From JAVBTR01 sp031556065 (GTDB lineage Bacteria; Bacillota; Clostridia; Christensenellales; Aristaeellaceae): 30,468 bases of DNA. The position numbers were made by a program, and so were the translations under genes. The notes under the pieces are model-generated. The model saw only the letters and a program-made list of their open reading frames with translations, searched no databases and was not told where the DNA came from. Of this stretch, positions 22,020 to 30,318 are shown one piece after another. The DNA lies in assembly GCA_031556065.1 (NCBI GenBank), contig JAVBTR010000098.1, positions 1-30,468 of the forward strand, read 5' to 3'. Every line of letters begins with the position of its first letter. Positions within the stretch are counted from its first letter, which is position 1.

Positions 22020-22278
22020 GGGGCTTTCAACAAGAGCACGTTACCTGTGTAGACTGGGTTAAGCATCCTCAGCGCCTCTTTAGGGTGAATACTATATTAA
22101 ACCAGTTTCTCTAAAAAAGACAGAACTTTTTTTGCAAAATAAGTAATAGTGCTTTTATGTCCATTGAGGATCATTTGTCCGATTATTCCAAGGAGATTTA
22201 CGAAATACCCCTGCGGCGATGGCGGATGGATAAGGTGCAGGGTAACGGCTGAAAAGCATATTGATGATGCAAAAAGGT
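22020..22278. other. Region between MerR promoter and DJ-1 gene with possible coding remnant
   Basis: A short plus-strand frame at 22159-22254 encodes 31 residues (MSIEDHLSDYSKEIYEIPLR...). After a frame change, it seems to continue as AEKHIDDAKRFINAKAN to a TAG at about 22301. The composition looks protein-like, but there is no ribosome binding site and the second part overlaps the DJ-1 gene end. It may be a decayed gene tail. Otherwise nothing was recognised. Confidence 0.3.
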
Positions 22279-22938
22279 TTATAAATGCGAAGGCGAATTA
22301 GGGCGTGTTTCATTGCCAGATGGCAGGGTTTCCATGAGGGCAAAGAAATGTTTGGGCTCGCCGGTACTGAAGTAGTCATACCAAGCGTCCAGTGTGTTTG
22401 GCGTAAAAACATCTAAATGCTCAATGATCCGTTTTGCCCACAGCAAAGCGCCGGTACAGCTTGCAGTAATCAGGTTGCTATATGCTACAGCTGGCTTGTC
22501 TACATAAAAACTTTGTCCTTTGTAACCGGGAGAAACTATTTCAAGATACCCCGGTCCGTTGCTGGTATGGGCGCGCTTATCCAATAGCGAGGCGCTGGCA
22601 AGTGCAGCGGTAGCCCCGCAGATCGCGCACACGGTGGCGCCTAATGAGAGAAACTCGCCTGCTTTTTCGATGATAGCGGCATGGTTTGGATCGTTCCATG
22701 TATTGGCCCCTGGCAATAGCAGCATGCTTGCTTCGCTGACAACCATATCATTAATTAAGCAATGGGGCACGATGACCACCCCGCCCATTGTAGTGATAGG
22801 CGCTTTCGAATAACTAACGGTTTTTAGCGTCACATCCGGCGCGTCCTTTTTGAAGAACCGCCCAGAATTCAGCTCCGCAGTAACATGCCCCAATTCCCAG
22901 TCGGCCAAGGTATCAAGAACGTAAACATAGACTGTCAA
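22279..22938 (-). CDS. DJ-1/PfpI-family protein
   Basis: This 219-aa protein has the DJ-1/PfpI (glutamine amidotransferase-like) fold. The nucleophile elbow VCAICGATAALA places Cys107, and an acidic partner, Glu15, lies in LADWELGH. Other landmarks are MLLLPGANTW and TASCTGALLWAKRI. Family members include chaperones, glyoxalase/deglycase-type enzymes and peptidase-like proteins; the exact activity is not decidable. A TTG start is chosen because AGGAGG lies 9 bases before it and the beta strand TVYVYVLDTLADWE follows; upstream codons are low quality. It is divergent from the WYL regulator, sharing 114 bp, and is the likely target of that regulator. Confidence 0.88.
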   Translation of the reverse strand: MTVYVYVLDTLADWELGHVTAELNSGRFFKKDAPDVTLKTVSYSKAPITTMGGVVIVPHCLINDMVVSEASMLLLPGANTWNDPNHAAIIEKAGEFLSLGATVCAICGATAALASASLLDKRAHTSNGPGYLEIVSPGYKGQSFYVDKPAVAYSNLITASCTGALLWAKRIIEHLDVFTPNTLDAWYDYFSTGEPKHFFALMETLPSGNETRPNSPSHL

Positions 22939-22987
22939 TATCGTTTTCCTCCTAGATGATTTGTTTGCTTTTTTATGATACCTTATC

Positions 22988-23020
22988 ATTGTTGACAATA
23001 GCATGGCAACAATCCATAAT
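22988..23020 (+). promoter_or_regulatory. Promoter and operator of the WYL regulator gene
   Basis: TTGACA (22992-22997) and CATAAT (23015-23020) are 17 bases apart. A perfect inverted repeat ATTGTTG (22988-22994)/CAACAAT (23007-23013) overlaps the -35 box and spacer, which is a good place for a repressor. It lies in the divergent region shared with the DJ-1 gene. Confidence 0.7.
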
Positions 23021-23052
23021 GGTAAAAAGAAAGTTTGAAGGGCGGCTGTCAG

Positions 23053-23985
23053 ATGAAGGTGGACAGGCTTGTTAGCATGATTATGCTCCTCCTGGATAAA
23101 CAGCGGATAGGCGCACAGGAATTAGCAGATATGTTTGAAGTTTCACCCCGAACGATCTACCGGGATATCGACACCATCAACATGGCGGGTATTCCCGTTC
23201 GCTCCACATCGGGATTGGGCGGCGGCTTTGAAATTATGCCGGAATACAAGGTTGACAGAAAGGTTTTTTCCACTGCCGACCTTTGCGCTATCTTGATGGG
23301 GCTTTCGGGGCTTTCTGGCATGATGCGGGGCGATGAACTGGTAAACGCCCTTGCAAAAGTCAAGAGCTTTATTCCCGCGGACAGAGCGAAGGACATTGAG
23401 CTGAAAGCAAACCAAATAGTGATCGATTTAAGCCCATGGATGGGCAATAGGGATATACAGCCTTATTTGGAAATGATCAAAACAGCTTTGGGGGAAAGCA
23501 AGCTGCTGACTTTTGAATATTTTGACCGCCACGGAAATAAAACCACACGAATAGCCGAGCCTTATCAGCTTGTATTGAAAGGCAACCACTGGTATTTCCA
23601 AGGGTATTGCCATACAAGAAATGATTTTCGCCTATTCAAACTATCCCGTCTGTCAAACCTGAAAATACAAGAGACATTTTTTACCCCAAGGGATTATCAA
23701 AAACCCCAGTTGAATTTCACTGATATTTTGGCAACCATGCAAACAACCATCCAAATCCGTATTCATAAATCTGTTATGGACAGGATGCTTGATTATTGCG
23801 CCTATGAGCACTTTTCAAAAGATGGAGATGAGCATTATATTGTTGGCTTCCCTTTTATTGAGAATGAATACCACTACGATATTCTTCTCGGTTTCGGGGA
23901 TAAATGTGAATGCTTGGAGCCGCTGCGTATCCGCACAGAAATGAAGCGCCGAATAGGTGATATCGCAGCCTTATATGAAAGCTAG
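23053..23985 (+). CDS. WYL-domain (DeoR/YafY-type) transcriptional regulator
   Basis: This 310-aa protein has an N-terminal HTH_11-type domain (residues 4-58: RIGAQELADMFEVSPRTIYRDIDTI, then GIPVRSTSGLGGGFE) and a WYL domain at about 148-212. There HWYFQGYC carries the W-Y-F variant of the WYL motif, and FRLFKLSRL carries the conserved Arg. WYL domains bind ligands (nucleic acids or small molecules) and tune repression or activation. ATG 23053 is preferred over a TTG 18 bases upstream, which would place GGGCGG inside the gene. Only 44 bases and no hairpin separate it from the nitroreductase remnant and then vanR. Confidence 0.92.
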   Translation: MKVDRLVSMIMLLLDKQRIGAQELADMFEVSPRTIYRDIDTINMAGIPVRSTSGLGGGFEIMPEYKVDRKVFSTADLCAILMGLSGLSGMMRGDELVNALAKVKSFIPADRAKDIELKANQIVIDLSPWMGNRDIQPYLEMIKTALGESKLLTFEYFDRHGNKTTRIAEPYQLVLKGNHWYFQGYCHTRNDFRLFKLSRLSNLKIQETFFTPRDYQKPQLNFTDILATMQTTIQIRIHKSVMDRMLDYCAYEHFSKDGDEHYIVGFPFIENEYHYDILLGFGDKCECLEPLRIRTEMKRRIGDIAALYES

Positions 23986-24029
23986 AGCAAAAAAGGATTG
24001 ATAGATAATATGAAAGGAGCGTGGCACAA

Positions 24030-24490
24030 ATGCAGTTTGAAGCTCTGCTATGCAAAGAGGGACGGCTGGTTGTTACAAAAGTCCCTGCCATTTTGTTGTT
24101 GTAACGAACAAGCAGGTGCTTACGCAGTTGGCAAAGAATAATGCTAATGCGAAATTACTTGCGCAGGCGCCATGCTGTATTGTTGTGTGCGGTGATAGCA
24201 ATGTGGAGGGAATCCACGATTTTTTAATCCAGGGTTGTTCTGCCGCGACGCAAAACATGCTGCTTGCGGTTCACGCATTGGGCTTAGGAGGCGTGTGGTG
24301 CGGTGTTCTACGGGGTAAAGAGTGGAGCAGGCAAATAGCCCAAGTATTAAGCCTTCCAATAAAAATTGAACCAATGGCAGTTGTCGCGTTGGGATATCCC
24401 GCAGAGCAAAAGGAACCCATTGAACGGTATAGCGAAACACATATTCACTTTGAACATTGGCAAAGCAGCAATAAAGGAGGCATTGCATGA
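24030..24490 (+). pseudogene. Nitroreductase-family remnant with N-terminal deletion and frameshift
   Basis: AAGGAG precedes an ATG at 24030 that opens MQFEALLCKEGR, like a nitroreductase start, but this frame stops at about 24104. The body continues in another frame: SPCHFVVVTNKQVL, AKLLAQAPCCIVVCGD, DFLIQGCSAATQNMLLAVHALGLGGVWCGV, then the end ERYSETHIHFEHW. These are landmarks of FMN-dependent nitroreductases. The roughly 30 codons that normally hold the RRSxRxY FMN-binding segment and the following helix are absent. It is therefore probably inactive. An alternative is a shortened protein from an in-frame ATG at 24050, which has no ribosome binding site. It overlaps the vanR start by 4 bases. 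Confidence 0.7.
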
Positions 24491-25179
24491 ACGGAACCAT
24501 TCTTCTGGTGGAGGATGAAATAGAGATCGCTGGGCTGATCCAAGCGTACCTTGTGAACGATGGGTATGAGGTAGCGGTTTTTAATAAGGGTACCGACGGG
24601 CTAAACGCGGATCTAAGCCAGGTGGATCTGGCCATTTTGGATGTGATGCTGCCGGATATCAGCGGTTTTCAGATTTGCCAGAAAATTCGGGAAAACCACC
24701 TGTTCCCCATCATTATGGTAACGGCCAAGGTGGAGGATACGGATAAAATTATGGGTTTGACCTTGGGGGCGGACGATTATATTACCAAGCCCTTTAATCC
24801 CTTGGAGCTGATGGCACGGGTTAAAACTCAGCTGCGGCGGTACAAAAAGTATAACGCTGCAGAAGAAGTAAAGGTAAATGAGATGGATTTCAATGGTTTG
24901 GTGATCAATAAAGAGACCCATCAGGTGATGATCTATGGCCAGGAGATATCCTTAACGCCTATGGAATTTAACATTTTATGGTTTTTGTGCGAACGCCGGG
25001 GAAAGGTGGTTTCTTCGGAAGAGCTGTTTGAAGCAGTTTGGGGCGAAAAATACCTGGATAACAATAATACTGTTATGGCCCATATTGCACGCCTGCGGGA
25101 AAAGCTAGGCGAGCCGCCCAGAAAGCCCAAGTTCATTAAAACTGTTTGGGGAGTGGGGTATAAAATTGAAACAAAGTAA
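24487..25179 (+). CDS. vanR: VanR-type response regulator (OmpR/PhoB family)
   Basis: This 230-aa protein has a receiver domain (residues 1-115) with the acidic pocket Glu9/Asp10, phospho-acceptor Asp52 (LAILDVMLPD), Thr79 and Lys101 (ITKPFNP). The winged-helix DNA-binding domain (about 130-230) includes LTPMEFNILWFLCERRGKVVSSEELFEAVW and VMAHIARLREKLGE, ending KFIKTVWGVGYKI. On activation by its kinase it would switch on the cell-wall precursor genes vanW, vanG and vanT. GGAGG lies 6 bases before the ATG. It overlaps the nitroreductase remnant by 4 bases and vanS by 14. The Van assignment rests on the whole cluster. Confidence 0.9.
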   Translation: MNGTILLVEDEIEIAGLIQAYLVNDGYEVAVFNKGTDGLNADLSQVDLAILDVMLPDISGFQICQKIRENHLFPIIMVTAKVEDTDKIMGLTLGADDYITKPFNPLELMARVKTQLRRYKKYNAAEEVKVNEMDFNGLVINKETHQVMIYGQEISLTPMEFNILWFLCERRGKVVSSEELFEAVWGEKYLDNNNTVMAHIARLREKLGEPPRKPKFIKTVWGVGYKIETK

Positions 25180-26299
25180 AAAGCCTGCCGGGCTGGATGC
25201 CTCCTTAAAGCGCTTATCCCTTCGGCTGATCATGAACTTCATCGTGGTAGCCACCGCCGCTATGACGGGAATGGTGCTGTTATTTTTCGGGTTGTATTTT
25301 TTGAGCGGAGTGATCGAATGGCGCAGCATGAATGCTTTTATTTACGATTTTGCCGTTGCTATCAGAAACCGGTGGGAGCTCATTACCCTGGTGGTCTGTC
25401 TGGCGGTTTTTCTGGCTATTCTGATCTACTATTGGCATAAGACACTGATGTACCTAAATAGCGTGGTTACCGCTACGGAGGCGGTTTATTTAGACAGGGG
25501 TGAAAGCGTGGAGCTACCGGCGGATTTGAAGCCTGTGGAGCAGCACCTGAACCAGATTCAGCAAAATGTGCGCATCTCCCGGGAAAGTGCCCGGGAGGCG
25601 GAGCAGAAAAAGAGCGATCTGGTGATGTACCTGGCTCACGATCTGAAAACGCCCCTACCCTCGGTGATCGGCTACCTTTCCCTTTTGCGGGATGAGCCGG
25701 ACTTACCCGCAACCCAGCGGCAAAAATACGTAGCTGTTTCCCTTAAAAAGGCTGAACGGCTGGAGGAGCTGGTAAACGAATTTTTTGAAATCACCCGTTT
25801 CAGCCTTACCCATATGGAATTTTCCCTGCAGCCGGTGGATGTGACCCGGATGCTGGAGCAGCTGGTCTATGAGTTTAAACCCTTGATGGATGAAAAAAGC
25901 TTAACCCTTAAACTGGAGGCGGAGCCGGGGCTGCAAACGGCCATGGACCCGGACAAAATGGAGCGGGTCTTTGATAACCTAATCCGCAACGCGGTTTTTT
26001 ACGGCTTTGAAAACAGCACCATCTTGGTGGCTGCCAAAGAAACTGAAACCGGCATTCAAGTAAGCGTTAGCAACCATGGCCCCATGATCCCGCCCGAAAA
26101 ATTAAGCCGGGTATTTGAACAGTTCTTTAGGCTGGATTCTGCCCGGGCCACCAACACAGGCGGCGCGGGGCTGGGCCTTGCCATCGCCAGGCAAATCGTT
26201 CAAGGCCATAAGGGCACCCTTGAAGCCAGCAGCACCGAGGAAGAGACTGTTTTTACAGTGACGCTGCCGCCGTCAGAAATTCGTAAGAATTTAGAATAA
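25166..26299 (+). CDS. vanS: VanS-type sensor histidine kinase
   Basis: This 377-aa kinase has two membrane helices (about residues 22-45 and 72-92) around a short outside loop. A HAMP-like linker is followed by the H-box YLAHDLKTPLPSVIGYL, with phospho-acceptor His158. The ATPase domain has N-box Asn275 (DNLIRNAVFYG), the VanS-like NHGPMIPPEKLSRVFEQFFR in place of the common DxGxG box, and the G-box TGGAGLGLAIA. It would phosphorylate VanR in response to glycopeptide stress. The start is a TTG inside the end of vanR, with GTGGGG upstream; no ATG fits before the first helix. A terminator follows 35 bases after the stop. Confidence 0.9.
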   Translation: MKQSKKPAGLDASLKRLSLRLIMNFIVVATAAMTGMVLLFFGLYFLSGVIEWRSMNAFIYDFAVAIRNRWELITLVVCLAVFLAILIYYWHKTLMYLNSVVTATEAVYLDRGESVELPADLKPVEQHLNQIQQNVRISRESAREAEQKKSDLVMYLAHDLKTPLPSVIGYLSLLRDEPDLPATQRQKYVAVSLKKAERLEELVNEFFEITRFSLTHMEFSLQPVDVTRMLEQLVYEFKPLMDEKSLTLKLEAEPGLQTAMDPDKMERVFDNLIRNAVFYGFENSTILVAAKETETGIQVSVSNHGPMIPPEKLSRVFEQFFRLDSARATNTGGAGLGLAIARQIVQGHKGTLEASSTEEETVFTVTLPPSEIRKNLE

Positions 26300-26308
26300 A
26301 AATCATCA

Positions 26309-26333
26309 GTTTTCGTTCATTGAACGCGAAAAC
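26309..26333. promoter_or_regulatory. Near-palindrome between vanS and vanW
   Basis: GTTTTCG (26309-26315) and CGAAAAC (26327-26333) surround TTCATTGAA. It abuts the left arm of the terminator that follows. It may be a VanR binding site or the upstream half of an attenuator. No clear -35/-10 pair was found for vanW. Confidence 0.45.
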
Positions 26334-26383
26334 ATCGCATCCCGCGCCGGGTTATGATAATGGCGCAGCGGATGCGATTTTTT
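26334..26383 (+). terminator. Intrinsic terminator or attenuator between vanS and vanW
   Basis: ATCGCATCC plus GCGCC pair with GGCGC and GGATGCGAT around a small internal loop, followed by six T residues (26378-26383). It is a strong intrinsic terminator 20 bases before the vanW start, so expression of vanW-G-T needs either readthrough or a promoter within about 100 bp. Confidence 0.8.
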
Positions 26384-26403
26384 ATTTGGACGAGGTGTTT
26401 TGT

Positions 26404-27204
26404 TTGGCGAGAAAACGGGTGACCCAGCTGCTGCCCTTCCTTATTCCCATCAGGCAGCGGCAAAGAAAGACCATGTTTTATCTTGGCATGATGCTGGACG
26501 GGCGGACTTACGCCAAAACCCTTTCACAAGAAAGAATGCCCCATACGTTTTTTGAAACCAGGGCACAAATGATAAACGAAAAAAGCGGCTTTCCCATGGA
26601 GTACCAATATAACAAGGTGCATAATCTCAGGCTTCTGGCTGCTTGCCTGGATGGACTCATTATTGCCCCCGGAGAAACCTTCTCTTTTTACCAGCTGGCT
26701 CGTCATGCAGATAAAAACGAACCCTATCGGGATGGACTAAACCTGGATGGCGGGGAAATTATCCCTTCCTATGGCGGCGGCCTTTGTCAGATGAGCAACT
26801 TGCTCCATTGGCTGTTTCTCCACACGCCCCTTGAAATGGTGGAGCGCCATAGCCACGGGGTAGAATCCTTTCCAGGGGGCTTTGAAGGCCTGCCTGTGGG
26901 CATCGATGCCGCCATTTGTGAAGGCTGGAAGGATTTGAAGGCTGTAAACAATACCGACGAAACCTATCAGCTAAGCATTCAAATTGATGAGGATGAACTG
27001 GTTGGCCGCTTGCTTTGTGTTGTTCCAGCTAAGGAAAGCTACCAGGTATTTAACGGTGCAGTTAGCTACTTTGAAAAGGATAGCAAGGTGTTTGAAAGGG
27101 CGGAGGTCAAGCGGCGGGACAAAAACGGCCACGAAACGCTTTTGTATGAAAACCTGACCCGCATTGCCTATTCGCTGGATAAAAAGGAGGTACTTCATTC
27201 ATGA
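26404..27204 (+). CDS. vanW: VanW-family protein
   Basis: This 266-aa protein belongs to the VanW family, an accessory of VanB- and VanG-type glycopeptide-resistance clusters whose biochemical role is unknown. Its start (MARKRVTQLLPFLIPIRQRQRK) and the segments PMEYQYNKVHNLRLLAACLDGLIIAPGETFSFY and SYGGGLCQMSNLLHWLFLHTP (GGGLCQ at residues 124-129) are family hallmarks. A TTG start at 26404 is chosen because GAGGTG lies 6 bases before it and it matches the usual N-terminus; in-frame codons upstream lie in the terminator hairpin. It overlaps vanG by 4 bases. No signal peptide is evident. Confidence 0.92.
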   Translation: MARKRVTQLLPFLIPIRQRQRKTMFYLGMMLDGRTYAKTLSQERMPHTFFETRAQMINEKSGFPMEYQYNKVHNLRLLAACLDGLIIAPGETFSFYQLARHADKNEPYRDGLNLDGGEIIPSYGGGLCQMSNLLHWLFLHTPLEMVERHSHGVESFPGGFEGLPVGIDAAICEGWKDLKAVNNTDETYQLSIQIDEDELVGRLLCVVPAKESYQVFNGAVSYFEKDSKVFERAEVKRRDKNGHETLLYENLTRIAYSLDKKEVLHS

Positions 27205-28274
27205 AAACCATTGGTGTGCTGTTTGGCGGCAAATCTTCGGAATATCCGGTGTCCCTTCAATCCGCCTACGGGGTTTTAAGCCACATGGATCAAACCAAAT
27301 TCACCCCTGTACCCATTGGCATTACCAAGGAGGGGCAGTGGTTCCGTTTCACCGGGGATATGGCACGCATTGAAAGCGATACCTGGCATGAGGATAGCTC
27401 GGCCCTCTTCCCGCTGGCCTTTACTATAGGCGGCTTTCTGGAGCAAAGTTCAAAGGGAGATTGGCAGTTTATCACCCTGGATGCAGTCTTCCCGGTGCTT
27501 CACGGCAAAAATGGCGAGGACGGCACCGTGCAGGGCATGCTGGAATTGGCAGGGATCCCCATCATCGGCTGCGGCACCCTAAGCTCCGCGCTTTGCATGG
27601 ATAAGTTTCGGGCTCATACCCTGGTGGAAGCGGCGGGCATAGAGATTCCCAAGGCGGTGGTGCTAAAGCAGCTCAGCTTGAACATGACGGCCCTTAATGG
27701 CCTTTGCTATCCGCTGTTTGTAAAGCCTGTTCGGGCGGGCTCATCCTTCGGGATCACCAAAGTGACAACGCCTATCCAGCTGGTTCCCGCTATTGCCGTG
27801 GCCTTTCAGCACGATAGTGAGGTGATCGTGGAGGAAGCGGTGGATGGCTTTGAGGTAGGCTGTGCCATCTTGGGCACGGAAAAGCCTCTTCTTGGCCGGG
27901 TGGACGAAATTGAGTTGGCCGATGGTTTTTTCGATTACACCGAAAAATATATCCTTAAAAGCTCTCGCATCCATATGCCTGCCAGAATCGATGAAGCCAC
28001 GGAAAAAAGGGTCCGGCAGGCGGCGCTGACCATCTACCAAACCCTGGGCTGCGTGGGCTTTGCCAGGGTGGATATGTTTCTTACCCCGGATAAAAGAATC
28101 GTCTTTAACGAGGTAAACACCATTCCCGGTTTTACCCCTCATAGCCGCTTCCCCAATATGCTTGGGGGCATCGGCCTCTCCTTTTCGGAGGTGATTACCC
28201 AAGCCATTGAAATGAGCGTGATGAACCATGAGCCAATGGGCGAAAAAGACCATAGAGCGTCTGTCGGGTATTGA
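27201..28274 (+). CDS. vanG: D-alanine--D-serine ligase, VanG type
   Basis: This 357-aa ATP-grasp ligase joins D-Ala to a second D-amino acid for peptidoglycan precursors. The landmarks are IGVLFGGKSSEYPVSLQSA, HGKNGEDGTVQGMLELAGIP, the P-loop-like KPVRAGSSFGI, and the metal-binding NEVNTIPGFT (Asn303, Glu304, Asn306). The omega-loop segment FDYTEKYILKSS (Glu248-Lys249-Tyr250) is of the kind seen in VanG D-Ala-D-Ser ligases rather than D-Ala-D-Lac enzymes. The neighbouring serine racemase supports D-Ser use. D-Ala-D-Ser ends bind vancomycin more weakly. It overlaps vanW by 4 bases and vanT by 47; GGAGG precedes the ATG. Confidence 0.93.
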   Translation: MKTIGVLFGGKSSEYPVSLQSAYGVLSHMDQTKFTPVPIGITKEGQWFRFTGDMARIESDTWHEDSSALFPLAFTIGGFLEQSSKGDWQFITLDAVFPVLHGKNGEDGTVQGMLELAGIPIIGCGTLSSALCMDKFRAHTLVEAAGIEIPKAVVLKQLSLNMTALNGLCYPLFVKPVRAGSSFGITKVTTPIQLVPAIAVAFQHDSEVIVEEAVDGFEVGCAILGTEKPLLGRVDEIELADGFFDYTEKYILKSSRIHMPARIDEATEKRVRQAALTIYQTLGCVGFARVDMFLTPDKRIVFNEVNTIPGFTPHSRFPNMLGGIGLSFSEVITQAIEMSVMNHEPMGEKDHRASVGY

Positions 28275-30318
28275 TCTTTTCCGCATGACGGCGGCCATCC
28301 TGGTGGTGATGATCCACACCTCCCCCCTTGAAAGCCTTAGCCCCGCCCTGGATTTCGGGTTGACCCACGGGCTTGCCCGGGTGGCCGTTCCCTTTTTCTT
28401 TATGGCAAGCGGGCATTATCTTTTGTCTAAAGGAAACCTAAATGTTTTAAAGCTCAAGCGTTTTTTGAAGCGCACCGCTTTGGTTTATGGCTTTGCCATG
28501 GTGCTTTACCTGCCCCTTAATTGGCGTAATGGCTTTTTTTCACAACCGGGGCTTGCATTGAACCTCCTGCGGGCTGTGCTTTTCGAGGGCACGGTATACC
28601 ACCTTTGGTATCTGCCTGCTGCCATGCTGGGTGGGACCATCGTCTGGGCATTGCTCCGCCGGTTGCCAGGGCAGGCCCTTATTATCTGCATTTTACTCTA
28701 TGCATTCGGTCTTTTGGGCGATAGCTACGATGGCCTGGCAATGCGTCTTCCTTTGGTTTCCGATCTTTACCGGGGGTATTTTAGCTTTACCGCCTATACA
28801 AGAAACGGGCTGTTCTTCGCACCACTTTTCTTTTTAATGGGTGCCAGGGCAAAAGAGGACAAGACTACCCATTGGCTCTTATGCCTTTTGGCTCTTTTTG
28901 CCATGGTGGCGGAAACCATGCTCCTTCGGAGCACCGGACGGCCCGGCCACGATAGCATGACGGTTTTTCTGCCCATCACCATGGCGCTTTTATTCCCGCT
29001 GCTTTTGCGTAAACATGGGCAGCGGCTTTCCTTCCCAAAGGATTGGTCCCTGGCGGTTTATATCCTCCATCCGCTGATGATCATTCTCCTTCGGGGTGTC
29101 GCCAAAGCATTGGGGATGTTTGATATTTTAATTGAAAACAGCTTTATCTTTTTTTTCGGGGTGCTTATTCTATCTTCCCTGGCCGGAATCTTATATGTTA
29201 AGCTTCACCCTGCCAAAGCAAAAGGGGAAGAGGTGGCAAAAGACCGCTGCTGGATCGAGATCAGCGAAAAAAACCTTTGTAATAACGTAGCAGCCCTCCG
29301 CAGGCAGCTTCCCTCAGGCTGTCAGCTGATGGCTGTGGTAAAGGACAACGCCTATGGTCACGGAGCGGTAGCTGTCTGCCACCAGCTAAACAAACTGGGC
29401 GTTCGTGCTTTCGCTGTAGCTACTCTGGATGAGGGTGTAGAGCTACGGCAGAACGGTATCCTTGGGGATATTCTCGTTCTTGGGTACACCGACCCAGGCC
29501 GCGCCAGGTCGATCAAAAAATATGATCTGATTCAGACCCTTATCAGCCTAGAGCACGCTGTTTCCCTAGATAGCGTGGGCGTCCCCCTACGGGCCCATAT
29601 CGCTGTAGATACGGGCATGCATCGTCTGGGGATCGATTGCCGCCAAGAAGCGGATATTAAAAAATGCTATCAGCTTAAGCATATTCGTGTGGAGGGTATT
29701 TTTTCCCACCTTTGCCATGCGGATAGCCGGGAGCCTTCCAGTATCGCTTTTACAAACAAACAGGCCGCCGCCTTTTTCAATCTTTTGAAAACCCTGAAAA
29801 ACCCGGGCAAGACCCATTTGCAAAACAGCCATGGGCTTTTAAACTATCCGGGGATCATATGCTCTTACGCCCGTGTAGGTATCGCCCTTTATGGCGGGGC
29901 GGAGAACACCCCCGGCCTTGAGCCTGTGCTTTCTCTCAAATCTCGCGTGGCGCTCATTCGCGAAGTGCAGGCTGCCGAACCCATTGGCTACGACTGCGCT
30001 TTCGTGCCGGAAAAGAATTTGACCATCGGGGTGGTTCCTATCGGCTATGGAGATGGCTTGCCCCGAAGCCTTTCAATGGGCTGTGGGCAGGTGTTGATTA
30101 ACGGCTGCAAGGCGCCTATTATCGGCCAGATTTGCATGGATCAAATGATGGTAGATATGACCGGCATCCCCAACGTGGGTCCCAGCACACTGGTGACCAT
30201 CATTGGCCAGGACGGCCAGCTTAAGCAAACCGCTGGTGTCCTGGCAAAGGCTGCTGGAAGCATATCCAATGAACTATTATCCAGATTGGGCACAAGGCCT
30301 AAACGGATATGGGGTTGA
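28228..30318 (+). CDS. vanT: VanT-type membrane-bound serine racemase
   Basis: This 696-aa two-domain protein converts L-Ser to D-Ser for VanG. Residues about 10-330 form a multi-pass acyltransferase-3-like membrane domain (GIDLFRMTAAILVVMIHTSP, RVAVPFFFMASGHYLL, YHLWYLPAAMLGG) thought to take up serine. Residues about 345-696 are an alanine-racemase-type PLP domain with PLP lysine 372 (MAVVKDNAYGHG) and catalytic Tyr588 (EPIGYDCAF), ending SNELLSRLGTRPKRIW. The length matches known VanT proteins. The ATG at 28228 has no strong ribosome binding site and lies 47 bases inside vanG, so translation is probably coupled. No VanXY or VanY gene follows. Confidence 0.94.
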   Translation: MSQWAKKTIERLSGIDLFRMTAAILVVMIHTSPLESLSPALDFGLTHGLARVAVPFFFMASGHYLLSKGNLNVLKLKRFLKRTALVYGFAMVLYLPLNWRNGFFSQPGLALNLLRAVLFEGTVYHLWYLPAAMLGGTIVWALLRRLPGQALIICILLYAFGLLGDSYDGLAMRLPLVSDLYRGYFSFTAYTRNGLFFAPLFFLMGARAKEDKTTHWLLCLLALFAMVAETMLLRSTGRPGHDSMTVFLPITMALLFPLLLRKHGQRLSFPKDWSLAVYILHPLMIILLRGVAKALGMFDILIENSFIFFFGVLILSSLAGILYVKLHPAKAKGEEVAKDRCWIEISEKNLCNNVAALRRQLPSGCQLMAVVKDNAYGHGAVAVCHQLNKLGVRAFAVATLDEGVELRQNGILGDILVLGYTDPGRARSIKKYDLIQTLISLEHAVSLDSVGVPLRAHIAVDTGMHRLGIDCRQEADIKKCYQLKHIRVEGIFSHLCHADSREPSSIAFTNKQAAAFFNLLKTLKNPGKTHLQNSHGLLNYPGIICSYARVGIALYGGAENTPGLEPVLSLKSRVALIREVQAAEPIGYDCAFVPEKNLTIGVVPIGYGDGLPRSLSMGCGQVLINGCKAPIIGQICMDQMMVDMTGIPNVGPSTLVTIIGQDGQLKQTAGVLAKAAGSISNELLSRLGTRPKRIWG

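Noticed and set aside
22155..22412. Minus-strand 85-codon frame downstream of and overlapping the DJ-1 gene
   Set aside because: It overlaps the conserved end of the DJ-1 gene in another frame, and has no ribosome binding site or recognisable motif.
26098..26190. Loss of the ATP-binding G1 box in the histidine kinase
   Set aside because: The NxGxxIP form replaces DxGxG in VanS proteins generally, so it is a family trait rather than damage.
28228..30318. Frame fusion of a separate acyltransferase and alanine racemase
   Set aside because: The two-domain layout and the length of about 700 aa are normal for VanT serine racemases, so this is not a novel fusion.
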